DNA of 9,415 nucleotides from Puniceicoccales bacterium (lineage in GTDB: Bacteria; Verrucomicrobiota; Verrucomicrobiia; Opitutales; UBA953). Under the pieces are notes generated by a model, which was not told the origin of the DNA, made no database searches, and was given only the letters and a program-made list of their open reading frames with translations. The stretch's first letter is position 1; every line of letters starts with the position of its first letter. The position numbers and the translations under genes are program-made. Of the stretch, positions 1 through 8,500 are shown piece by piece. The stretch spans positions 1 to 9,415 of the forward strand of contig JAITPT010000301.1 of the NCBI GenBank assembly GCA_031289285.1. The letters are read 5' to 3'.

Positions 1-95
1 ACTTCCTCTCCCGCACCTCCCGCACCCGCCACTCCCCCCGCCGCACCTCCCGCTCCCACTCCTACTCCCGCGTTTACCCCCACTCTCCCGCCGGA
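1..95 (-). repeat. Low-complexity Gly/Ala/Val linker near the LigA C-terminus
   Basis: Residues 632-663 of the ligase, after the last helix-hairpin-helix segment (RSAGLNF), are almost only G, A and V with a few E, R and N. On the plus strand this is a C-rich tract. The 13-mer CCGCACCTCCCGC occurs at 11-23 and again at 41-53, a 30-base period equal to ten codons. In other LigA proteins a short linker here leads into BRCT, so the BRCT domain probably follows outside the window, but this cannot be seen. Confidence 0.7.
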
Positions 96-1991
96 AAAGT
101 TCAACCCTGCACTTCGCAACGCCTCCACAAACTCGCGGTGCTCCGGCGCAGAAAACCACGCGATGAGACTCTGCGCGATCACCGCGCCGACACCCGTGAC
201 GACACTCTCCTCCGCCGTCAATTCGCGCCCCGATGTGCCGACGACCCGCTTGCGATAATCGCTGTAGCCAGCGGCGGCGAGGGCGTCGAGCGTCTTGAAA
301 TGCTGCGCCAAATCTTTCGCAGTCCGCATCCCCACATTCGGAATGCCCAATGCGTGGATGACCCGCCAAAGCTCGCGCCGCTTCGATGCCTCCAGCGCGG
401 AGACAAGATTGTCTGCCGATTTGTCCGCGAAGTTTTCCAGCAACACAAGGTCCTCGCGCCGCAACTTGTAGAAGTCGGCTGGGCCGTTGACAAAACCCGC
501 GTCGAGCAGCGCGGCGGCGGCGGCGGGGCCGAGGTTCTCGATGTCGAGGCACTGTTTCGACGCGAAGTGCGAGAGACCGCGCAAACGCTGCTCGCGGCTT
601 GGCGTTTTGAGTCGCCAGACGGCCTCGCCCTCAGCGCGGGCGGCGTCGAGGCCAAGCTCGGCGAGCCGCGCCGCAAAGTCGAACGGCACACTCGCCGCGT
701 TACGTTTTTCGGGGACGACGCAAACAACCTGCGGGATGATTTCGCCCGCCTTTTCGACGACCACCGTGTCGCCCTCGCGAAGGTCTTTGCGGGCGACCTC
801 GTCCTCGTTGTGCAACGTGGCGCGGGAAACCGTGCTGCCGGAGATTTCCACGGGGTCAAGCTCGGCGACTGGCGTGATTGCGCCCGTGCGCCCGACTTGC
901 AGCGTGATGGCGCGAAGGCGCGTCTGCGCTTGCTCCGGCGCAAACTTGTAGGCGATGACCCAGCGCGGGCATTTGTTGTTGGCACCGACGTGTGCTTGGT
1001 CGCGCACCGAGTCGAGCTTCACGACGGCACCGTCGGTTGGATAAGCGAAACCGCGCCGGAGCGTTTCAAGTTGCCTGATGGCTTCCCACGCGACCTCGGC
1101 GGAGTCTGCCCGCTCAAAAAACTCGACGCTTGGCAGCCCCCAGCGGCGGAGCGCGTCGCGGAACTCGCCCAGCGTCGCGAAACAATCCGCGGGGTCGCAG
1201 CCGCCGAAACCGTAGAGAACAACTTCCAGTTTCCGCTCGGCGGTCTCGGCGGGGTCGAGAAGTTTGACGGTGCCTGCGGCGAGATTGCGCGGGTTAGCGT
1301 AGAGGGGCAGACCGGCGGTCTCGCGGGCGGCGTTGATGCGCGCAAACTCGGCGTTCCGCATGTAGATTTCGCCGCGTAGCTCGATGCGCCTCGGCGCGGG
1401 CGCAGTCAACTCGTGCGGGAGTGCCGCGAGGGTCGCGATGTTGCGCGTGATGTCGTCGCCAACGACGCCGTTGCCGCGTGTGAGGGCGCGGACGAACCGC
1501 CCGTTTTCGTAAAGTAGGCTGACGGCCACGCCATCAATTTTTGGCTCGACAACGAGTTTGAGCGGGGCCTCTGGCGGGAGCAGACGCCGGAGCGAGGCTG
1601 CGAAGTTGAAAAACTCGGCGCGGTTGTAGGTGTTGGCGATGCTGAGCATCGGGGCGTCGTGGGCGGCTTTGGCAAACCCCTCGGCGCTATCGTCGCCGGG
1701 CGTTTGCGTCTCGGGCGCGGCGTCGGCCAACGCTGGGTTTTGCGCCAACACATCCTCGAGCTCGCGGGCAAGCCGGTCGTATTCAAAGTCGGTGATCTCC
1801 GGCGTCGCCTCTTGATAGTAGAGGCGGTTGTGCCGCGCTATCTCGCGGCGCAGTGCAGCGACCCGCGCCGTAGCGTCGGCGACGGCAGCGTCGGCGACGC
1901 CCACGTCGGCGCCCACGTCGGCACCGCCGTCAAGCAAGGCGGAAAAAAAGTCTGTGGCTACTGTGGCTGGTGTGTTTTCGGCGGCGGGCAT
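1..1991 (-). CDS. ligA: NAD-dependent DNA ligase LigA, zinc finger degenerate, 3' end outside window
   Basis: Seals nicks in duplex DNA using NAD+, in replication and repair in the cytoplasm. Translation from 1991 gives 663 residues without a stop. In order: N-terminal extension (about 1-42); domain Ia with YYQEATPEITDFEYD (58-72) for NMN binding; PMLSI (114-118); adenylated lysine K151 in EPKIDG; TRGNG (171-175); RGE (206-208); YANPRNLAAGT (231-241); R312, then TDGAVVK with D320 and K325; PRWVIAYKF (342-350); OB fold with QVGRTGAITPVAELDP (365-380), SRATLHNEDE (389-398) and AGEIIPQVV (415-423); degenerate zinc-finger segment (435-488); helix-hairpin-helix region (about 490-632); Gly/Ala/Val linker. 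The BRCT domain, normally last, would lie beyond the edge. The start is the first Met: no other Met occurs before PMLSI, and no clear Shine-Dalgarno precedes it. The family assignment is secure by motif content; comparison with the E. coli protein is from memory. Confidence 0.97.
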   Translation of the reverse strand, partial: MPAAENTPATVATDFFSALLDGGADVGADVGVADAAVADATARVAALRREIARHNRLYYQEATPEITDFEYDRLARELEDVLAQNPALADAAPETQTPGDDSAEGFAKAAHDAPMLSIANTYNRAEFFNFAASLRRLLPPEAPLKLVVEPKIDGVAVSLLYENGRFVRALTRGNGVVGDDITRNIATLAALPHELTAPAPRRIELRGEIYMRNAEFARINAARETAGLPLYANPRNLAAGTVKLLDPAETAERKLEVVLYGFGGCDPADCFATLGEFRDALRRWGLPSVEFFERADSAEVAWEAIRQLETLRRGFAYPTDGAVVKLDSVRDQAHVGANNKCPRWVIAYKFAPEQAQTRLRAITLQVGRTGAITPVAELDPVEISGSTVSRATLHNEDEVARKDLREGDTVVVEKAGEIIPQVVCVVPEKRNAASVPFDFAARLAELGLDAARAEGEAVWRLKTPSREQRLRGLSHFASKQCLDIENLGPAAAAALLDAGFVNGPADFYKLRREDLVLLENFADKSADNLVSALEASKRRELWRVIHALGIPNVGMRTAKDLAQHFKTLDALAAAGYSDYRKRVVGTSGRELTAEESVVTGVGAVIAQSLIAWFSAPEHREFVEALRSAGLNFSGGRVGVNAGVGVGAGGAAGGVAGAGGAGEE
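528..689 (-). other. LigA zinc-finger segment with all four cysteines replaced
   Basis: Residues 435-488 of the ligase. The usual pattern here is CPxCG, then EGE, RC, and a fourth Cys before CPAQ/CGAQ, followed by HF.SR..MDI.GLG. The flanks are kept (VPF at 435-437, EGEAVWR at 454-460, LSHFASKQCLDIENLG at 473-488), and the segment aligns without gaps from the first to the third Cys. Those Cys are L443, L446 and L461, and the fourth is replaced by about R466 in a loop one residue shorter than usual. C481 sits where other ligases have Ala and cannot rebuild the site. A tetrahedral Cys4 zinc site therefore cannot form. Confidence 0.9.
1872..1991 (-). repeat. Repetitive N-terminal extension of LigA
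   Basis: The first 40 residues precede the normal start of domain Ia, which begins near RVAALRREIARHN. Within it, residues 24-40 (1872-1922) are a low-complexity A/D/V/G run, ADVGADVGVADAAVADA. At DNA level the minus strand shows GCCGACGTGGGC twice in tandem, then GTCGCCGACGCT twice with three bases between, so the run probably arose by short duplications. E. coli LigA has only a few residues ahead of the equivalent point. Function unknown; likely a flexible tail. Confidence 0.7.
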
Positions 1992-2107
1992 GGTTGTCGG
2001 GAGAAGTTGGCTAAAAATAAAAATGAAAACTCGCCCTACTGGAACACGAAACACGCCACCAATCGCGTTACCCCAGTTCTCAGGACGGCGTTCTGCGGGC
2101 CGTTCAC

Positions 2108-2129
2108 GTTACCAAAACAAATGTGTAAC
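2108..2129. promoter_or_regulatory. Inverted repeat GTTAC-N12-GTAAC, possible operator
   Basis: Perfect 5-base arms at 2108-2112 and 2125-2129 flank a 12-base A-rich spacer. Arms about one and a half helical turns apart in a divergent promoter region would suit a dimeric regulator. Five-base arms can also occur by chance, so this is only a candidate. Confidence 0.22.
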
Positions 2130-2143
2130 AAGCACTATTTCCG

Positions 2144-2158
2144 CTGTTGAAATAACAG
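2144..2158. promoter_or_regulatory. Inverted repeat CTGTT-N5-AACAG, possible operator
   Basis: Perfect 5-base arms at 2144-2148 and 2154-2158 flank the 5-base centre GAAAT. It lies just past the previous inverted repeat, about 212 bases upstream of the giant gene. The loop is too small and the stem too short for a convincing terminator, and no T-run follows. Protein binding is a guess. Confidence 0.22.
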
Positions 2159-2235
2159 AGAAACCTGCCACCCTCCGCCTTCTGCAACGCAACTTGTCCG
2201 CGTCTCGCCCACACCTCGGCTACTACTCGCTCGTC

Positions 2236-2369
2236 GCCCGCCACCCGCACCGCTCACCACCTACCGCCCACCTACCGCCTGCCCACTCACCACCTCCCAC
2301 CCACCCACCGCCACCTCCCACCCACCGCCCACCGCCCACCGCCCACCACACCACCCACTACTTTCTCCA
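2236..2369 (+). repeat. C/A-rich tandem-repeat leader with G-quadruplex motif on the minus strand
   Basis: About 134 bases of near-pure C and A run up to the ATG at 2370; only four G occur between 2300 and 2369. Nested direct repeats are visible: CACCTACCGCC twice in tandem (2258-2268, 2269-2279); CCACCTCCCACCCACC twice with a 21-base period (2290-2305, 2311-2326); and CCCACCG three times plus a near copy (2321-2348). CCC runs at 2296, 2300, 2304, 2317, 2321, 2328, 2335, 2342 and 2354 give the minus strand nine GGG runs with mostly 1-4 base loops, a textbook G-quadruplex motif. The last 25 bases before the ATG contain no purine-rich stretch, so there is no Shine-Dalgarno. All frame-0 codons from 2151 to 2370 lack ATG, GTG or TTG. 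Confidence 0.85.
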
Positions 2370-2519
2370 ATGAACACCACCGCTCCTCACCTAATCTGTA
2401 AGCGCAGATTGCTCACTCGTTTCCTCGCCCGCGCCGCCACACTCGGCGCAGCCGTCACTGCTGCCAGCGTCGCCCCCGACCTCGCGGCCCTCCTCGCGCC
2501 CGCCGCCGCTGCGACCACT
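2370..2519 (+). other. Export signal region of the giant protein
   Basis: Residues 1-50. A basic n-region, KRRLLTRFLAR (11-21), is followed by an Ala/Leu/Val-rich stretch (22-49) broken by P36-D37. Cleavage is plausible after the AAAA run near 45-48 or earlier near residues 31-35. The leader is longer than a classical Sec signal, which is common for very large autotransporter-like proteins. The R12-R13 pair followed by L-L loosely resembles a Tat motif, but Sec export is the default reading. C10 lies before the hydrophobic core, so it is not a lipobox. Confidence 0.65.
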
Positions 2520-5500
2520 GCCAGCGACTTCCAATACGAGCGCACGCTCAGCATCGTCCTCGCCAACCTCAACGTCACCATGACTGCTGGTGCCATCCCT
2601 GTCGAAGGCCAGTATTGGTTCAAGACCACCACGGCGACCGGCAACACCAACGCCTCCTCCTCCACGAAAGACACCATCAACTGGAACCGCGACAACAAGG
2701 GCAACACCTACTCCGGCATCACCCTCGTCGTCTCGGGCGGGCAGTGGGCGACCGGCGTCCCCAGCACCACTGGCAACGGCCAAATCCTCAGCTACTTCAT
2801 GCCGGAGAACCACTCCCAAATCATTGGCCTCTCCGCAAATCCGTGGATTACCAACACTGGCGGCGCACAAGTCAAAATCACCGGCCTAAACAACTTCGCG
2901 GATAACTACGACGTCATCGCCTATTTCGGCACCGATAAGTTCACCACAAACACCACCGTCTCTCCGCTCTGGGTCAATGGCACCCTCTACAAAGGCATCG
3001 CTGGCGGCACACAGCAGCTCCCTGCTGGCACTGCTGTCGGCTCCGGCCAATGGCAGCTCTGGGCGGCGGGAATGGCGAAGATGGACACCTACGACACCAC
3101 CATCTTCAAGGAAGGCACGGGTGGCGCTTACCTGCGTGTCCGCGACATCGGCCTTAGCTCTGGCCTCCTCGAAGTCAGCACAGGAAACTCTGGCGTCCGC
3201 AACGCCCTCACAGCCCTCCAAGTCCACGGGCACGGCACTGCCGACATGCTCTTCTGGGCGGGCGGCAACGGCACATGGCAAGACAGCACCAACTTCAACC
3301 TCGCTCGCAACGCCGCCGAGGCTGACGCAAACGCCCCCAGCGGCGGCGCAATCGCTTGGTCTGCCGACAGCAGAGCAAAAACCGTCGTCTTCACCTCAAA
3401 TGCCACCGTCACGCTCGCCCCTAATTTCGTCGAGGCGGACACCGGCCTCTGGGTGAAAAGCGGCACCACTGCCCTCACCAGTGCCAGCCCGGGCGGCTCC
3501 TACACCGCAGATAAAATCGCCATTGACTCCGGCGCGACGCTCCAAATCGGCACCTCCGCCACCGACGCTGTCAACATCGCCGCCACTGGCGAGTTCGTCG
3601 TAAATGGCACACTCACCCTCACCAAAAACTACACCCTCGCCTCGCCCCTCTCTGGCACCGCCTCCGGCCTCGTTAGCATCGCTCCCGCCACCACTACCAC
3701 ACTCACCTCTGCGCAAAACACCTACTCCGGCGGCTTCGACATCGCAAACAACGCCACATTGCGCGTCACGGGCGACGCCACACTCGGCTTAACCGAGGCC
3801 ACCGCCGCGCTCAACTTCGCCGGCGCAAATGCCACACTCGAAATCGCCCGCGACCCCACCGCGTCCTCAGGTGCGCCAGTCCCCGCACTCGCTACCAAAC
3901 ACGCCCTCACTGGCACGGGAAACGTCAACCTCACCTCAGGCGCATTCAGCTACGCCGGAAACGCCGCATCCGGCATCACCTTCAACATCGGAAGCTACGC
4001 CCCCACACCCGCACCCGCGCCCGCCCCCGCCGCGCCCGCCCCCGCCTCACAGACCGCATTGTCTGTGCTACCCACCTCGCAACAACTCACCACGCTGGCG
4101 GCACCCCGCCCCACGTCCTTCACCATTGCCACCGGCGCAAACATCGCGGGCACCGTCCGCGCTGGTGCTGCCACAGTCACCATCGAGCCTAACTCCACCA
4201 CTGCTGCCCTCCTCCTCGCCAACCACTCCACGCTACTCACCACTGCCAGCACCACTGCCACTGCCACAATCGGCGCGCTCACCTTCAACTCCCCCACCGA
4301 CCCCTCCGACTCTACCTTCTGGGAACTCTCCGGCACCCTCAGCAGCACCCCCATCCTCTCCACTAACTCCCTCACCATCAACGGCGCTTCTGTCGCCATA
4401 GACATCAGCAAAATCTACGGCTCGCTCGCCGTCGGCACCTACACGTTGCTCCAAAGCACCTCCCCCATCGCCAACAACACCGGCGCAGACTTCCGCCTCA
4501 CAAATCTCCACATGAGTGCCAATGCCACACTCGCCCAAAACACCGAAAACATCACACTCACTGTCAACTCCACTGGCTTCCACCGCTACATCCGCACCGA
4601 CGCCACCACCTCCAACTTCACCGACGCATCCCGCTGGACCATCAACGACACAGGCGTCAACACCGCCGCACTCACCGGCGACATCTACCGCTTCGAAAAC
4701 ACCACCCCACTCAGACTCCATCTCGCGCCAGACTATACACTTCGACTCGTCGGCAATGTAGCGACAAACTTCCACCTCAACGACCGCTGGCCAACAGGGC
4801 CTGACGCTCCCGGCAACTGGATTAGCCCGGGCGAAGAAGTTGTCGGCGGCCAAATCGTCGGCCTCTATCTCGCCGGAAAAGGTGCGCTATACTCCAGCTC
4901 TGTCACGATTTCTGGCGGCACCATTGATACAGGCACCCACGGTGCCGACGATGCGAATTCCTTTGCAATCCTTATCCGCTCTGGCTCTCACGCGCTCATC
5001 ATTCGCAGCAAAGTCATAGGCTCCGGCACTATCGCCCGTGTGCTCACAGGAAACGAAGAAATCGTTGCCCTGCAAATAGAAGGCGACCTCTCCGAATACA
5101 CCGGAACAATCTACGGCGCAGGCGGAAACCGAGGTTTTACTCTCGGCAGCGGCGCAATTTTGGGCACTGGCGCAACCGTGTCGCTGGCGCAGGGCGATAC
5201 CTATTCCAACTCCTACATCAGTCTCAAGGGCGACGTAGATTTCGGCGCACGGGTGAACAAACCGGTGGCGGCAGATGGCAAGTTCCTTTTTGAACACACC
5301 ACGGGCTACGTCGTCCGCCTCACTGGCACCACCCCGGGCTGGCTGTCCACCATCGGCGACATCACTTGGACCACTGGCGGCACTATCGCCATCAACAACT
5401 GGGCAAACCTTGACGGCAAAAACCTCCTTCTCGCAGGTGCTGGCAACATCTTCCAACTATACGGCGAAGACGGCACCACCATCGTCGCCGGTAACTCCGC

Positions 5501-8500
5501 CACAGGCGTCGGTATCAAAATTAACAATGCCAACTCATTCATAAAAGTCGGCACCTCCGACCCTCGCGACGACACCCTCGCTCCCGTCACCATCTTTTAC
5601 ACAGGTGCCCTCACTGGCGCAGAAGCCCTCCGCAAACTCGGCAAAGGAAAACTCGTCCTCTCTGTGCAGCCCGGCACCACAAACAACACATGGATTGCTG
5701 ACGGCCAGATTGAACTCCTCTCCGCAGCCATGAAATCCCTCGGCACCAGCAGCAGCAACAACTACATCCGACTCATACGCCCCGACTCCGCAATCATTTA
5801 CAACGGACTCCCCTCCGGCGGCTTTAATCCCACCAACAGGTTTGTCGGCAGCGGCTATATTGTGAAAAAAGCTGACGGCGGACTTCTTAATGCGGCAAAC
5901 TCCCTCGGATTTACCATAGCCGGAAACACCTTTTCCGGCGGGTTGTATATCGAAAGCGGGCGGGTCACCGTCACCGCCTCTGGTGCCGGCACCGGCCCGA
6001 TATATATATCAAACACTGGAAAAATCTTGCTCACCCGCGCCAATGCAGATTGGACGAACAACATCTTTATCACTGGCCCAGGGATACCCGAACCAGACAA
6101 CTCTATGATGGTCGGCGCGATACGAGTTGACAATGCCTCTACCTCCAAACTCTCCGGCAACATCACAGTCGTCGCTGACCCAGTGGCAAATGTCTATTTC
6201 TCACGCATTAACTCCGGTAACTCCACTGGATTAAGAATTACGGGCAACATCATTGGCACCGAGGATGTTACTCTCGAGTTCGGAGAACCCTCGGCCACGA
6301 ATGCCTACGTTTTGAACCACCTCCTCTACCTCACCGGAGAAAATGCCGATTGGCTTGGCACCCTGCGCATCTACGGCGAAGTCGGGATGTCGCTTAGCAT
6401 AGGCGACGGCGGCAACAACGGCAACCTCCCCAACGCCAAAGCAATTCTCGTGAGCACAGGCGGAAAACTCATTGCCAACACCGTCCGCGGCGCAGAGGCA
6501 AATGGCACGACGCTCGCCACAGGCACCGACCTCATCATCGGCGGCAACATCACAGGCAGCGGCAACTTCGAGAAACAAGGCGCAGGCACCGCAATTCTCA
6601 CTGGCGTCGCAAGCGACCTCGGCACTGGAACGATAACCGTCTCCGCCGGTTCACTTTTCATCACAGGCGGCATCAAAGCCGCAAGCGCCTCCGTTAGCTC
6701 CGGCGCAGTTCTCGGCGTGGCGGACGGCGGCACTATCACCGGCACCGTCAACATCGCGGCTGGCGCAACATTTGCCAGCGGGCTTGGCATCGTGACGGGC
6801 AACCTCAACTTCACCGGTGCCTCCACCGTGCGCACCACCGCAGTCGGCCAACACACCATCGCCACCGGCGGAACTCGTTCCGCCAAAGTCACCTTCGACC
6901 TCGGCCCACTCTACACCTCGCTCGCCGAAGGTCTCATTGAGCGCGGCGAAACAGGCACTCGAAACATTGCCCTGCTCGGCTATGGCTCCACACTCAACGG
7001 CGCACTCCCCTCTACCGATTGGGATGTCAGCAACAGCGGCACCTACCGCCCGACCTCCACACCAACTCTTTCCGCCACCGCCGGCCTAATAAAACTCGAC
7101 CTCGCCGCCACTCCACACGTCCTCCAATGGTCTTCCGGTAACTGGCAAAACGCCTCGGCGGGCTGGAACGTAAAAACCTCCGGCGGAACACTCAACGTCG
7201 GCGACCCCACCGCATTCTACACAGGTGACACCGCGTTTTTCACCGGCAGCACCGCTTCCGTCAACGTCGCCGCAGACGTCTTCCCCGCCGCTGTCATCGT
7301 CGAAAACGCCTCCGGCTCAACATACACAATCGGCGGCACAGGTAAAATCTCCGGCACAGGCACAAAACTCTACAAAGACGGCACCGGAACACTAACCCTC
7401 TCCACCGCAAACGCATACACCGGAGGAACATTCGTCCGAAGCGTGCCCGCCGGAAGCACAAACTCCCTAATCGTCAACAACGCCAGCGCTCTCGGCCCGG
7501 GACCCGTCACCCTCGGCAACAACGCACTCTTAGACGTCTCCGGTGCCGCAGCAGACACAAACGCTACCACCAGCGGTGTCCGCAACGCGGTTATCGTGAA
7601 CGCGCCCGATGTCGCGACGGTCATAATGGACAAAAAAGACTACGAACTGAACACGCTCTTTGTCGGTGACGGCGTGGTGAAACTCTCGGCGGGCGCGACA
7701 GTCAGCAGCGGCTCAGCCACCGATGCGTCGCACATCCAATTTTACACTTCCAGCCCCGACTTCACGGGAGAAATCCATCTGTCCACATGGACGGTGCTCT
7801 ACGTGCAGGCTACCGATGGCAACTACCGGAACACCAACTTTTATCTCGACGGCAACTTCCCTGTCGCCAACAGGAATGACTACCGCTTCTCCCTTAAGGC
7901 GAATACCTCCGTTGACACAATTTACTTGGGCGGTTCCGGCTCCATCTCTTTCGACGCCTTCACTCTTTTTGCAAAAGGCATTGTCCGCCTTGATAATCCG
8001 GCTTTCAGCACCATCGGCACCGCCGACGGGGCTGTCCCAAACGGCACTGTTCCTAACGCCCGCCTCTCCTCCTCTTCACCTGACGGACGGCTCGTCCTCG
8101 GTAACCACGACATGGACTCGCCGCTCTGGGTGAACATCGTCATCGGCAACGCCAGCACAGACTACGCAAACGCCGCATCCTACGGCAAAGCCGTGACAAT
8201 CGTGAAAGAAGGCCCAGGCGTCGTTTCCATTACGCAAGCACCCCTGCACACGGGCGGCTACATCGTCAACGAGGGCATTCTCGTCTATGGCTCAAAGGCC
8301 TACGGAAGACCCACGGTAGAGGTGTCGAGCACTGCGGGGGCAGCAGCGGAGAAGGTGGAATTGGCGGGGCGCATCATCGTCAACCCCAAAGGCGAATTTT
8401 GGACAAATTGCTACAACGCGAGCAATACGGCGGATGTCAATGTCCGTAGCTACACGGCGGTGCTCGTCGGCGACAACCAAAACAGCGGCATATTAGGCGC

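Larger units (their letters stand above)
1992..2369. other. Divergent intergenic region between ligA and the giant surface-protein gene
   Basis: This region must hold the start signals for both divergent genes. The ligA side has an A/T-rich patch at 2012-2028 in otherwise G+C-rich DNA, about 20-40 bases from the ligA start, which probably falls in or near its promoter or leader. I found no convincing -35/-10 pair on either strand. Two short inverted repeats lie at 2108-2129 and 2144-2158. CGTTACC occurs twice, at 2066-2072 and 2107-2113, 41 bases apart. From about 2236 to 2369 the sequence becomes a C/A-rich repeat tract that ends at the next start codon. No tRNA or convincing small gene is visible. 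Confidence 0.6.

Noticed and set aside
528..689. Frameshift or base error as the cause of the missing ligase zinc finger
   Set aside because: The segment aligns in frame and without gaps from the first to the third Cys position, and the flanks are conserved on both sides, so a local frameshift does not explain it.
218..985. Minus-strand frame of 255 codons inside ligA
   Set aside because: It is a different frame of the same strand as ligA, with Arg/Ser/Ala-rich composition typical of an out-of-frame translation.
138..1379. Plus-strand open frame of 413 codons opposite ligA
   Set aside because: The minus strand encodes all LigA motifs in one continuous frame. The plus frame is its high-G+C antisense shadow and has no recognisable domain.
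2144..2158. Intrinsic terminator
   Set aside because: A five-base-pair stem without a following T-run is too weak.
2258..2348. CRISPR array in the repeated leader
   Set aside because: The repeats are 7-21 bases, nested and directly adjacent, with no unique spacers of uniform length.
1659..2373. Two plus-strand frames (ending 2150 and 2373) starting inside the antisense of ligA
   Set aside because: Their 5' parts are antisense to ligA and their 3' parts are low-complexity translations of the C/A tract. Only the ATGA overlap of the second seemed worth recording.
5999..6011. TATATATAT-like patch as an internal promoter
   Set aside because: It lies within the giant reading frame and simply encodes PIYIS; no matching -35 element or gene start follows.
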